Shown one piece after another: positions 25,391 to 36,706 of a stretch of 64,000 nucleotides of DNA (its first letter is position 1; the number at the start of each line of letters is the position of its first letter). The translations under genes and the position numbers were made by a program. The notes under the pieces were generated by a model. The model worked only from the letters and a program-made list of their open reading frames with translations, ran no database searches and had not been told where the DNA came from. This DNA comes from Ceratothoa steindachneri. Lineage: Eukaryota > Arthropoda > Malacostraca > Isopoda > Cymothoidae. Location: positions 74,372,920 through 74,436,919 of the forward strand of contig OZ018323.1 of assembly GCA_963969495.1 (NCBI GenBank), in the 5' to 3' direction.

Positions 25391-26655
25391 AAGGGTCTTT
25401 TAATAATGTCGCTAGAATTTAAGTGTAAATAAAACAAGTTGTGGTGTGTGATATATGCACTCAATTTATTTTAAATTTGAAAGTAAATTTTATGTCATTA
25501 AGTGTGGAATATGACGTCGTTCAAATGTCCGCCTCGGCTTCGCTTGGTGGAACGTATTCGAGAGGCTCAATTTTTGATGACTTTGTCGTATAAATCTGGC
25601 TGGATTTGCTGGATGGTGTTCTTTATGCTGACTTTAAGGACATCAGCTTTTTGCGGATTATTCGCATAGACTTTCGATTTAAGTTAGCCCCAAAGAAAGT
25701 AGTCTGATGGCGTTAAATCGCATGATCTCGGTGGCCAGTTGACGTCGCTGCCGCGCGAGATGACCCTGCCCTGAAATCGCTCGGGCAAAATGGCTATCGT
25801 CGCGTGCGCAATGTGGCACGTAGCGCCGTCCTATGGGAACCACATGTGGTCAGTATTCATATCAGGCATATAATCCAGTTGAGGCCACAACATGTTGATT
25901 ATCATCGATCTGTAGGTCTCGCCGTTGACGGTTATGGCAATCCCATCTTCGTTCTCAAAAAAATACGGAACGATGATTCCGTTAGATGAAAACCCGCACT
26001 AAACAGTGACTTTGCTAGGATACAATTGGTGCTAGTTTAACTCATATAGATTGTTTTCATCTCAAATCCGACAATTTTGCTTGTTTACAAATTCATTCAT
26101 CCAAAAATGGGACTCGTCGCTGAAGATGATTTTTTGGGGGAAAATTAGGGCAACTTCCAACTGCTCTATAACCCAATCAGCGAACACACGGCATTGTCTA
26201 TGTCGTTTACCTTAAGTTCCTGGGTAGTTGTATTTTGTCCGAGTGCAGACCCAAGTCCCTACGCACGCATAATACGCCACACAGAAGTCGCAGAAAGGCC
26301 AAGTTCTTGTGAACGACGAGAAATTAATTGCCTCGGATTTTCTCGTACACTCTAATTTACGGCAGGGATATTTTCAGCAAACCTTGCGTTTCGTTGACGG
26401 ACGGGTGTTGGCTGATTGTTGATCTACCCTTTTGTCTCGAATTGGGCCACCAAGCGTCGAACAGTGGACTCGGCAGGACGATTGTTGCGAGGATAGAAAT
26501 CACGTAATGCGCGGAAAGTTTGTCGACCGGAGCACTGATATTGATAATAACATTTGATGATTTACGCAAGCTGTTCAACGCTATAACTTTCCATCGTGAT
26601 TTGCCAAGTAGTAGTGAACAGTTCACAGTGAGGTTGCAAGATGTCCCTTTAATAA
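25391..26655 (-). mobile_element. Tc1/mariner-like transposon, decayed
   Basis: This span covers the transposase relic at 25500-26610 plus short flanks. Read inward from each end, both edges begin with AAAGGG followed by a TCTT-like stretch, compatible with short decayed terminal inverted repeats. Both edges lie near TA-rich sequence. The exact ends are not certain. The total length of about 1.26 kb is normal for the superfamily. Confidence 0.6.
25500..26594 (-). pseudogene. IS630/Tc1/mariner transposase pseudogene
   Basis: The minus-strand frame starts MESYSVEQLA near 26594. A Cys/Arg HTH region follows (CSGRQTFRALRDFYPRNNRP, then STVRRLVAQFETKG). The next block reads QELGLSATSVWRIMRA. The first catalytic region reads FSDESHFWMNE, the second WFP-stop-DGATCHIAHATIAIL, and the third RSCDLTPSDYFLWG. 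All three acidic positions can still be read, and the last two are consistent with a DD34D-like arrangement. Several nonsense codons and frameshifts break the frame. The C-terminal region near 25540 reads IEPLEYVPPSEAEADI, where the family usually has an Arg-rich GGH ending. Confidence 0.8.
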
Positions 26656-26712
26656 TATGACCACTATCGCCTGGCAGATTTCGAGCGTCTTTGTTTAAAT
26701 TCGCTTTTTCTT

Positions 26713-27268
<556 letters not shown>

Positions 27269-28866
27269 ATGGCTTCGTCTAGAGGAAATTGCGTTAATGA
27301 TCCAGACACCTTCTGCTAAATATGTGGCTGTTACATGCTAGTTCGTCAAAGGCGCAATATATCAAACTTTGTGATCCACACTTATGAGGCATATTTTGAT
27401 GTTCCTCTTGGCGATCAAGATAAGAGGTTTGCCCCACATGCTGTTTGCCATAGTTGTGTAGAACATCTTCGTGAGTGGACGAAAGGAATGAGAAATGGTC
27501 TTCCTTTTGAAATCCCCATGGTGTGGTGAGAGCGACAGGATCATGTATTGGACACAAGATCGAATACCCCAACATTTCCTTTGCGATCCTGCCAGTATCT
27601 CATTCCGAGTTGTTACCAGCTCTGATTTTCAGTGGATATGCTTCATCCGAGGATGAAAATGATATACTTGATATGGACCTCCACGGAATGGATTCAGAGT
27701 CTGCAGATTTATCATCAGATGCTGAACAGTCATTAGCTCCTCACTGTTTCAATCAAGAGGATATGAATGAATTGATACGTGATTTGGCGCTCTCCAAGAA
27801 AGCTGCAGAACTTTTAGCTTCCAGGTTGAGTGAAAGACATATACTTGACAGGTCGGTACGGGTATCATATTACAGAAAGAGGGAGAGTACATTTGTTAAG
27901 TATTTCTCTGAGAACAAACAATTTGTATACTGCTACGATGTTTATGGTCTGTTTACCGAGAAGGGCTTTGGCACCTATAGCCCTGGTGAGTGGTGACTGT
28001 TTTTGTAAAGCTCCAAGTGTAGCCTGAAATGTGTTCTTTTGCAAAATAGTAATGACTTTTTTGCAGTTCCTCTTGGTCACTCTGTTCATCTGCGAGAAAT
28101 TCATGATGACATAAGAATGGTCATGGATTTACTTAATTACCATGAACACAATTGGATCATATGTGTAGACTTTAAGATGGTCAACTTCCTACTTGGCCAG
28201 CTGAAGGGATATACAAAGTTTCCGTGCTATATCTGTATGTAGGACAGTCGAACCCGTGACAAACACTGGTCTCAAAAAGATTGGCCAGTTCGGGAAACTT
28301 TAAAAGCAGGAATGCCAAACATTGTTAATGAGCCAATCCTAAGTCGAGAGAAGATCGTTTTCCCTCCACTTCATCTCAAGGCATTGAGCATTGACAATGA
28401 TTGTTTTCAGGACATAGTAACGGCGTTTCCTGCTTTTTCATAAAAAATAATAAAAGCAGGAGTATATTTTGGTCCCTAAATCCGAAGACGTCTGAGTGAT
28501 TCTAGATTCGGGAACACCATGAATGAAAAAGAGATGGCAGCCTGGCTCTCATTTTCTTCCGTTGTTCGTAACTTTTTGGAAAATAAAAAAGTGCATAACT
28601 ACGAGGATCTGGTTACTAATATGCTTTTAGCATATCGTGATATGGGATGCAACATAAGCGTGAAGCTTTATTCCCTAAATAGTCACCTCGACCGATTCCC
28701 AGAGAATCTGGGAGCCGTAAGCGACGAACAAGGGGAGCGCTTCCATCGGGATTTGATGACGATGGAAGAGCGCTTCCAAGGTCACTGGGATAGCCACATT
28801 ATGGTAGAATACTCTAGGACGATTAGAAGAGATCAGCCAGAGAAGAATTACAAGAGAAGGAGTTAA
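27269..28866 (+). pseudogene. Multicopy zinc-finger-like family, copy 1 (unnamed)
   Basis: Nearly full-length relic of a protein family that I recall only as uncharacterised multicopy proteins in arthropods and other invertebrates. It starts MASSRGNCVNDPDTF at 27269. A metal-binding-like N-terminus follows: C-stop-ICG, then APHAVCHSC (CxxC...CxxC). Next come an acidic linker (27640-27730) and LALSKKAAELLASRL near 27785. The following blocks are HSVHLRE, EHNWIICVDFKMVNFLLGQ (28146-28202) and WPVRETLK. The C-terminal block GAVSDEQGERFHRDL lies at 28708-28755, with the stop near 28866. Breaks are an in-frame stop at position 17, a frame change near 27526 with loss of a block, a stop after GEW near 27996, and a deletion near 28440-28520. 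The function is not established. Copy number and decay suggest a transposon origin. The invariant Asp of CVDFK and the Glu residues of DEQGERF are candidate catalytic positions, by inference only. Confidence 0.65.
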
Positions 28867-29559
28867 AAACGCACATTTTTGCTTGATTTAAATCAAGAAG
28901 AGGCCCTCTAACTTGATGTACAGTCATTAATAAATTAGCGTCTATTTAATAACATTATTTTTAATCCAATGTGCAATTTGAGTTTCATCCCATATGAATA
29001 AAATGTTTGTGCAAAAAAACCTGCTCTACTATAAATAAATGAAAAAGTATGATTTAAAATTATTTCAAGGCATGATGATAGGCGTGATAGAATGAAAATT
29101 ATTGTATAATATTAGTTAATGATATTACATAAAATCTGTAGCATTTAGAAAGAATCTAATTATAGATTTGAATTCAGTATGCTCGAATTAGGTAGAAAAA
29201 TGTACTTTTGTCAATTTACCAAATACTTTGTTTCCCAATGTAAAGACTCCGATTCGACGTGTCGTAAGTGTATATGGTTTTAGGTGTCTGAAGTTACATA
29301 TTAGAAATCAATGTTCCATCCCTCTTTTCTCGAATAATAGAGCAATTTGGCATTATTTCATAGATGCCGTTCCGGATGTTTTTCATTGTATAATAACTAT
29401 TTCCTTTGAATTTGCCTTTGATTATGATTTGTTGATTTTGCCATTTGGAAGACTAGAATTGGAATGTTACGTTCCGCATTAACAGAAAAGAAAAACGGCA
29501 AATCCTGGTGTTGTAGCATCTAGATGTAAGAATACTGATCCAAAGTGTTTTTGTTAAAC
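28867..29559. other. Intergenic, nothing recognised
   Basis: AT-rich. An 84-codon frame at 29228-29482 (plus) shows no recognisable motif. Confidence 0.5.
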
Positions 29560-30120
29560 CTAAATACCCATGTTTCCATAATTAAAAGACCACCAGAACA
29601 GCTTGGAACTCACCCTTCACACAGTCATCCTTGAAGGCCCTATTAGGTGTACGATTTATATGACATCAGTGTTCATTTACATAGGGGTAGAAGCGAGATT
29701 TGTCTGACCAGATCTCTTGAAAGACTGTCAGTACTAGTCTTTCAAGGTCCAATATTTTATGAAATTCTGGTCCATATATTTTGCTAGAGAAGTTCCCGGT
29801 GGATTATTACTTTAGAAAGGATGCAAAAGAACTTGCGTTGACGTCTTACACTAATTACTTTTCTGAAGCGAAATCACAAGCTGTATACATAAGGTGGTCC
29901 CGATCCATCAGTATTGATTTTGGTTACAATTCAGACGTGAATTTCATTTAGACACAGCTGCAAATTACGCCAAATCGTTCATGGAATGGAATTTGGCACC
30001 TATAAAATGCAAATTCCCTTTCTTGTCGCTCACTAACATCAGCTTTGGACCCCATTTTATACACAGCATTTGAACAGTCCCTGCACATTACCACCGTTGC
30101 GAAATCTATGAATCCCTACC
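29560..30120 (-). pseudogene. Tc1-like transposase fragment (tentative)
   Basis: On the minus strand a broken frame reads KIYGPEFHKIL, then EIWSDKSRFYPYVNEH near 29670-29720, followed by RTPN.AFKDDC and VLVVF. This order resembles the region around the first catalytic aspartate of Tc1-like transposases (W.DESKF..Y). Frame changes and stops are frequent, and no terminal repeats were seen. The similarity is modest. Confidence 0.4.
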
Positions 30121-30248
30121 CACAATTCCTAAGTAATTAACTCCCGATTCCCCCACATTCAATTCTAATAGGGGTACATTTATTTTAAACAAATAGTTAG
30201 GTTAATATTTTTTATCTGATAAACTTCTCTCCCCTTCCCTCTCTCCTT

Positions 30249-30249
<1 letters not shown>

Positions 30250-30282
<33 letters not shown>
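30250..30282. repeat. (TA)n microsatellite at mariner left end
   Basis: TA array whose last TA precedes the mariner terminal repeat. It may have grown from the duplicated TA target. Confidence 0.95.
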
Positions 30283-30284
<2 letters not shown>

Positions 30285-31212
30285 AGGGGCGGTCAATAAG
30301 TTTTGCGAATCAGGAGGGCAAAACAGAGGAAGGGGGATGGCTGTTTGTGGGGGTGTTAGGACAAATTAAGACAAGTCAGGACCTGCAGCTGCACGCACCT
30401 GCCTCATCTATTTAAGAAGCAGTAGTTCATTGCAGATCTTCAGTCACAACTTGTCAACAATGGTGGAGGTTGAGCACCGCGCAGTCATCAAACTTTTGAC
30501 CAAGGTAGTCAAGAATGCAAAGGAGATCCATGAACGAATGGTTGCAGTGTACACCGACACCGCCCCTTTCTATGCAACCATTGCTTGCTGAAATAGAGAG
30601 TTCCGCCATGGTCGTGAGTCCCTTGAAGATGACCCTCGTCCAGGAGGCCCGTTAGACGTGACCAACGAGGACAATATGGCCCGTGTGGAGAGTATGATCC
30701 TCGAAAATAGATGGGTGAAGGTTAAAGAAATCAAGAGAGAACTTGGAATATCACATGGAAGTGTTATCAACATAATCCACGACAATTAGGCCAACACTAA
30801 GGTCTCTTCCCGTTGGGTCCTTAGAAACCTCACGCCCCCTGAACGACTTCAACGACTTTAAAGTCCACAAGTCGAGAGTTGCACAAGCTGCTCTGCGCGA
30901 GTGCGGATTCGAGGATTTCAACCATGTCCCCTATAGTCCAGATCTGGCCTCTAGCCACTACTTTTCATTCCGCCAGCTTAAACCTGCACTGCGTGGACGC
31001 CGGTTTGGGGACGATGAAGTTTTCCAGCTCGCCGTTCAGGAGTGGTTAAACAGCAGTCGGGAGATTTATAGTTGTCGGGATTTCGAAGCCTCAGGGACAA
31101 GTGGCGCAAGTGCATTGAAGTCGAGGGTAGTTATATTGAAAAATATTAAAACAGTTTTCCTCATATCTCGTTTCCTTATATCCGAATTGCAAAACTTATT
31201 GACCACCCCTCT

Positions 31213-31213
<1 letters not shown>
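30283..31213 (+). mobile_element. Mariner element, internally deleted, TIRs preserved
   Basis: The left end reads AGGGGCGGTCAATAAGTTTTG inward of 30283. The right end, read inward on the minus strand from 31213, gives AAGAGGGGTGGTCAATAAG then TTTTGCAATTC. The terminal inverted repeats of roughly 28 bp are therefore well conserved. Both ends abut TA repeats, as expected for TA-targeting mariners. At 931 bp the element is shorter than the usual 1.3 kb, because the middle of the transposase gene is missing. Confidence 0.85.
30461..31148 (+). pseudogene. Mariner transposase pseudogene
   Basis: Starts MVEVEHRAVIKLLTK at 30461. The N-terminal DNA-binding region includes DDPRPGGPLDVTNEDN and LGISHGSVINIIHDN (30744-30786), the second HTH. 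WVLRNLTPPERLQRL near 30817-30860 is followed directly by a C-terminal piece reading SRVAQAALRECGFEDF near 30875 and VPYSPDLAS near 30926. The stretch carrying the first two catalytic aspartates is deleted. The ending DKWRKCIEVEGSYIEKY reaches about 31148. Stops occur at W-position codons near 30590 and 30787. The product would be inactive. Confidence 0.8.
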
Positions 31214-31256
<43 letters not shown>

Positions 31257-31275
31257 TACAGACAGACAGACATAC
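31212..31275. repeat. (TA)n-(GA)n-(GACA)n compound microsatellite
   Basis: TA, then GA, then ACAG repeats directly after the mariner right end. Confidence 0.95.
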
Positions 31276-32689
31276 AGAGTAGTGGCCATCCAAGATTTAG
31301 GGGGGGAATGTATGCTAAATTCAAAGTATAGAATAAATGTTCTGCGTTTAAGGCTTCAATGCTTTTTTGCATCTTCCAAATTAATTTTTCATAATTTCTT
31401 TTGATTGTGTGATAATAATTTTTTCTTTCAATTCTATACCTGGTTTCCGTACCTTTCCTCTATACTTTTCCCCAAAGTTGCCAATTCCTAATTCAATTCT
31501 AAACTTCCTAATATAATCCTCTTTAGAAAGTGAAATTATCTTATTCAAACCTATGACCGCTTTCAAAAGATCCTGACCTCATTAAATCATCTTTTATTTT
31601 TTATGAGGTAACATGGCCACTTACATATGTAAGAGTTACCTGCATTCCGGGTTCTGAGGACGCCTATAAATCTTCTCTTTAGATTACACGTTTATATAAA
31701 TTCATCACATTTATCTCCTCATCGTTCATTAGCTTGAGCAATCACTTCTTTATATATATATATTTTGATCCTAATTTTGAATAATTTATAATATATAAAT
31801 TTAGGATATACGCTGGATTCTTCAAGGCTTTACTTGGAGTATTATATTTCCTCTTTCGGACACGTTCGTTTAGGTATATTATTCAATTATTCGCCTCGAA
31901 TAATTTGGTTGAAGCCCTTTGCTCGCACAATTATCTTTAAAACTTTAGATATTTGTGCTATTGATACATTTCTACCCATTTCCTTCACAATTAAATCTTA
32001 TTCTCGTTTTTCTCTAGTTACAAGAAAGCTTATCGTTTGTTACCAGTCTTATCCCTGTACTTTAAAAAAATTATTCTTCCCCCCCCAAAAAAAAATCACT
32101 TTGAGAAAGCAAGCAGATCTATAGTTCTTTACTTCTAAAGATAAAGACATATTATTATTGATTACAATTCAGGAAATACCTCTTTAGGTGCCCTTTGATT
32201 CTCTTTCTGTTTTTAATCAAGCTAACAGCATATTACGCTTCTCTTAAGGTTTTTTTTTCGTTGGTGCACAGACGTCCACTGAAGCAGGTAGAGTGAAGGG
32301 CACTGCACCCAAATGTTTATATTATTATTATTTTGAATATATATGGTAAACTCCTGAAGTACATACACAAAATTTCTTCTTGTAAATAGTTCTGAGCTAG
32401 CAAACTGAAAACCTTTTATCGATCCGAAGAGCCTTTATTTATTTGAAAGCAACACAAGAAGGTCTTCAAAAAATATAATAACTGTTGTGGATTTAATTCG
32501 TAATTATTCAATTTCCCAGGAAAATTTAGAAGCAATGCAGTTTAAAGTTTCACCTGTTCTTAAATCTAGCTACCTGACTGACTTATCTAATTTCTGTGAA
32601 ATTTAAAACTTCATTGCTTCTGGGCATAATTAGGAATAACTTCATTTCTGTTTCATTCCAAATGCACAATTTGATATTGTTTTAGTTTG
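31276..32689. other. Intergenic, nothing recognised
   Basis: AT-rich, no motif found. A 96-codon frame at 31834-32124 (plus) has no recognisable content. Confidence 0.5.
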
Positions 32690-33560
32690 TTTCCAATTGC
32701 TAAGTTCATAACATGAGAAAAGAAGTTGCTCCACTATTTCTTTGATTGAAGTCTAGGCCTGTAGGATGAAAGCGTGCGATCACATACATCCATAAGGCTG
32801 GGTCACTAAATCTCTTATTTTATGTTTCACGCTTCTTTGAATTTTTGTAAAGGAGAAACTCCGTAATAGTTACTATCCAGTGTTACTGTACAGTTGTCAT
32901 GCCATTTGACACAGAAAATGGTTCCATCTGACCTGTGGTTGTAGGTCCTCTCTGTTTTCTTCATCTCTGTATCAGGCATTAGAAGACAAGGTCCAGTACT
33001 ATTCATTCGGATTGTTTTAAAAGCACAGGCGTTTTTCTTAACTAACTCTGTATATCCTGTTGGCTGGTGAAAAAGTTGTCGAAAAACAATACCTGAGATT
33101 CATTCTTTTCTAGAGGTTTAAGCATCATATTCAGATGATGAAATCCCAAAGTACTTGCTCTGTTGCTATCCTTGCCACAGTAAACTTCCTAAATTATAAG
33201 AAAAGCCGTTCAAGCCGCACAACTTCCACACTTTGTAAAAATATCCAAAACATACTTACCACTCTGATATATGTGATCATCTTGTGATTGCAGCGGTGTA
33301 ATCGGTCCATGAAACACTTTTCATTTGTATGCCATATTTAGCTCGTACCAAGATCAAAATTTTCCCTGTCAGACGCTGTGTTTTGTTCGTGGATCTCAAT
33401 ATCGCGGTCAATTTCTTCAAATTCAGTGTCCTGGTTCTGATTCCCCTTATCGCTTTCCTCGTCGCTGAGAGTATTGTTTGCAGTAGTGGAAGGTATTACA
33501 ACGAAATCTAAGTTTTCCCTGTAACGTTGCTAGATATTATCTCTTGCGTTTTAAAGCAAG
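32690..33560 (-). pseudogene. piggyBac-like transposase relic
   Basis: On the minus strand, 33540-33380 reads NFDFVVIPSTTANNTLSDEE and an acidic stretch, matching the acidic N-terminal region of piggyBac-like proteins. After a gap, 33240-33060 reads YKVWKLCG, GFSYNLEVYCGKDSNRAS-like sequence and QVLFFDNFFTSQQ, the diagnostic DNFFTS block. At 33020-32860 it reads IRMNSTGPC, CLLMPDTEMKKTER and FCVKWHDNCTVTLDSNYYG. The last part near 32760 reads DVCDRTLSSYRPRLQSKK. Most of the catalytic domain between the N-terminus and KVWKLCG is missing, and several stops occur. TTAA ends were not located. Confidence 0.75.
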
Positions 33561-34857
33561 AGAAACAGAGGAATGCATCTGTTAGGCCTGGGCCTGGAAA
33601 CTAAAAAATGAGGTAATAAAAAAGATACAACCATTTTTTAAATCATTCTACCCACTTGACACTTTGACGTTATGAGCTGTTTGGAAACTTAAAGTCATTT
33701 TTAATAATAGGGATAAAGAAACTTTTAAAAATTGCATGACACATTTGCCTATAAAATGATATGCGATAGTAAATGAAACGTGTCTATGAAGTGATAAAAA
33801 ATGAGCAGAATTCGTCTGTTATAAATAACGATTCGCTGTATATTTTAGCTAAGATACATCAGAAAGGTATAATTTTCAATTGGTTCGTAATTATACTTAC
33901 CCATAGAAAGATGCGGTTTCCATTTCTTCACATGCACTTGTGCTCTTCGCAGCGTTTAACCTTAAAGTGACTGATGCCAAGATGCAAGAGCTGCTAACTC
34001 GCAAGCCCAAAAAAGTTTCAACACGGATAAGTTGGATCTGTGTGGAACGACAAATAATACATGTTAGGTACGAGAAGTAGCGAATTTTACCATTTTGCAA
34101 ACATCAAATTCTAATGTCAATTTCATTGGCTTTCATTTACTTTTTTTTCTTGCTACTTTACAGGACGTTCGTAGAACTATTGAAGAATGTCTTATGCATT
34201 TCTCCTTTTCTAATTGAAAATATTAAGAAATGTACAAATATATTTAAAAAATCAATCTTTAGTAAAGTTCAAACTCGTGCTGTCAATCACTGAGATGATG
34301 TAAGCCCCCTCCCCCAATTTTTTTCGTAGAAATGTGTGCATTGGGCCTTCCTCTTATAAATTAATTCGGAAAATTAAAGTCTTTGGTTATAGTTTTTGTT
34401 GGATGAACTTTTGAAATATTTTCACAAAATGGGATCACTCGAGAGTAAAGAGTTGCACAAATTTCAAAAATTGAGATTATTTTTCTACGGTTACATACGT
34501 TTGGAAAGTACGTGTGGGGGATTTTTATTCTTCAGTCTGAAGTACATATATTAGTCGAAAACCTATAAAAATTGCTAAAATTTAATAATACCAATATTAT
34601 TTTGTTCCAGATTAAGCAAATAACACTGATCTGCACGGTTTTCAAGGTCTAACACATAATACCTGATTTTTAGACAGTTTTTCTCGCTAAATCCTAAAAT
34701 CATGCTCATTGTATTTAATCAGATCATGTTTTTGAGATATAAGCAAATGCCAGAAGTTTCTATATACACACAATAGGTAACAAAACCTATTCGGATGATT
34801 CTTACACGTACGATCCATTGTAATATAAATTTAGATCTGAAAAGTTGAATAAAATAG
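33561..34857. other. Intergenic, nothing recognised
   Basis: AT-rich. Short open frames at 33773-33970 (plus) and 33897-34100 (minus) overlap each other and have no recognisable content. Confidence 0.5.
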
Positions 34858-35111
34858 GTTATTGTGATAGAACGGTTTGAGGCTGCTTAATTTCAACCGT
34901 TATCACATGTTGTTTAGAAACACTATGCTACCCACGTGCATCTTCGCCTTGAAGCCAGGCGCATTATCGCCGCCACTTTAGTCAATATTAAATCAAGTCA
35001 CGCCAGATTGAGTTAGGCTTATGGGCAGATAAGGTATTGTTCTCAGGCGGCACTGTGCATTCCCTCGAAGCCCCCACTCCATTGTCCCCTACGCCAAGGG
35101 GATGTCTTGAC

Positions 35112-35122
35112 TATTTATATAG
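35112..35122 (+). promoter_or_regulatory. TATA-like box in 5' LTR
   Basis: TATTTATATAG is kept at the same place in the 3' LTR (as TATTTATATGG near 42840) and, on the other strand, in the solo LTR near 4167. A conserved AT-rich box in this position of an LTR could be the promoter. The call rests on motif and position only. Confidence 0.35.
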
Positions 35123-35333
35123 AAACTTTACCACTAAGAGGAGATTCGAGATCCAGATTTTCTTCGCGAGACATCACTACGATCCCGTCTCACCTTGTGG
35201 ACCAAGGGCTTTCTACCCCGAGATCCACCATCATTGTCCAGAAGAGGACAATATCTCTTGAGTGCCAAGGTTCGAGCCTTCAAGACGCCAAGACAACGAG
35301 GCTTCCCCTGTTGTTCAGAAAGAAAATAACGTT

Positions 35334-35625
35334 AGAACAGCCATTGTTCTCTCGAGCCCGTAGACAAGAAACGGTTCTCACCCTTCCCCGCTGTTGTTCA
35401 GTAAGAGAACAACATTAGAACAGCCATTGTTCTTTGAGCCCGTTGACAAGAAACGGTTCTCACCCTTCCCTCCTGTTGTTCAGTAAGAGAACAACATTAG
35501 AACAGCCATTGTTCTTTGAGCCCGTAGACAAGAGACGGTTCTCACCCCCTGTTGTTCAGAAGAGAACACGTAGAACAGCCATTGTTCTTCAAGCCCGTTC
35601 GCCAAGAAACGGTTCCCATTCCCAA
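35334..35625 (+). repeat. LTR internal tandem repeat, 4 units
   Basis: The phrase AGAACAGCCATTGTTCT recurs at 35334, 35417, 35499 and 35572 with spacing of 73-83 bp. It is the complement of the unit in the solo LTR at 3541-3990, which has six copies. The 3' LTR has three (about 43062, 43144 and 43224). Confidence 0.85.
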
Positions 35626-36135
35626 GATGCCACGTCAGGATCATTTAATTACCCTCCCCTCCTTCGGCTGGAACTCGCCAGCGGATCGAAGATTCCTTCA
35701 CGTCGCCTTCCTCTGCACAACAGGTATAATTACGTAAGCTGAACGTTACCTTTTAAGTATTCTACCCTGTTGTTAACCCTATCCTGTGCTTAAATGGTTT
35801 AGCATACCATCCCATCCCTTTAATTTTTATTTGTTTTACCTTTTTAAATCTCTTACAAATATTAATCCTTGGATTAGGTAGTTTTCTCACGACCCTTTCC
35901 ATTCTCTGTTTATGTCAATATTTTCCGTTTTGTGTGTTGTTGATAGTTTTTATTAATAAAACTTTATTTTATTAATGATAGCCATATTATTATCCTTGAG
36001 CTCAGTTCCACTTCTTAAGCATATTGAAGATAAATAACCTCGGTTGACCAGACACCACGCACTCTAAATATAAATGAATAATTCCCTCAACGAATAGTCA
36101 TATATGATATATCGTCGAGAGTACATTCTAATACA

Positions 36136-36247
<112 letters not shown>

Positions 36248-36253
36248 TAAATT

Positions 36254-36264
36254 TGGTATCAAGT
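36254..36264 (+). promoter_or_regulatory. Candidate tRNA primer binding site
   Basis: TGGTATCAAGT follows the (TA)n array. Primer binding sites begin TGG, complementary to the CCA tail of a tRNA. The second element has TGGTGTCAAG at the equivalent place (51258-51249, minus), also next to a (TA)n array. The sequence suggests a leucine-type acceptor stem, but that is inference. Confidence 0.5.
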
Positions 36265-36584
36265 GTGTAAGTTTAACGCTATATCTTTGCAAACACTGGT
36301 CTCAGTCGAGTAAAGCATAGTGTTATTCGTTATAAGAATAGAGTATAGTAGTTCCTTTTTGTTTTAACGATTGCTATCCCCTTTTTTGAAACTTAAGAAG
36401 CTGGAGTAGCTCAAGGAACTGTTATAACAATTTGTTTGGGTGATTTTAGTCATTGGATATTTAGATCGAGAAACAAATTACGAATAGGTCAGTGCCCATA
36501 TTTAGGTCGGCTAACTCTTTAGAAGGCATAATTCTTATTGCAAGGAATTTTAGTTGGTTGACTATTGCACCCCCAAGTGCAAAG

Positions 36585-36703
36585 ATGACTCAGTTGGAAA
36601 TTTTTAAAGTGCAAGGAGAATCCTTGGGACTTTCCGGAAAGGAAATAATTGAGTACGTTCAAGAGGAGCAAAAAACGGAAAGAGAAAAGTTCAGAGAAAA
36701 AAG
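36585..36703 (+). pseudogene. gag, 5' exon-like part before LINE insertion
   Basis: The first ATG of gag, reading MTQLEIFKVQGESLGLSG then KEIIEYVQEEQKTEREKFR. The protein starts with a short helical domain and passes into a charged coiled coil. The frame is broken at about 36703 by the nested LINE and continues at 38808 in the charged region. Homologous starts occur at 50917 (minus) and 23480 (minus). The start was chosen because it precedes the conserved block shared by all three copies. Confidence 0.75.
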
Positions 36704-36706
36704 AAC

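Larger units (their letters stand above)
34863..36135 (+). repeat. 5' LTR, family A (1273 bp)
   Basis: Starts TGTGATAGAACGG and ends TTCTAATACA, where the other copies end CTACGACA. It shares its full length with the 3' LTR at 42543-43785 and the solo LTR at 3004-4462. It lacks a segment of about 48 bp present in the 3' LTR near 42677-42725. It contains a TATA-like stretch (35112-35122), the tandem repeat at 35334-35625, and AATAAA at 35955-35960, a possible polyadenylation signal. Confidence 0.9.

Noticed and set aside
36254..36264. Host tRNA gene near the primer binding site
   Set aside because: Only the short TGG-start complement is present. There is no cloverleaf, and no A-box/B-box pair was seen.
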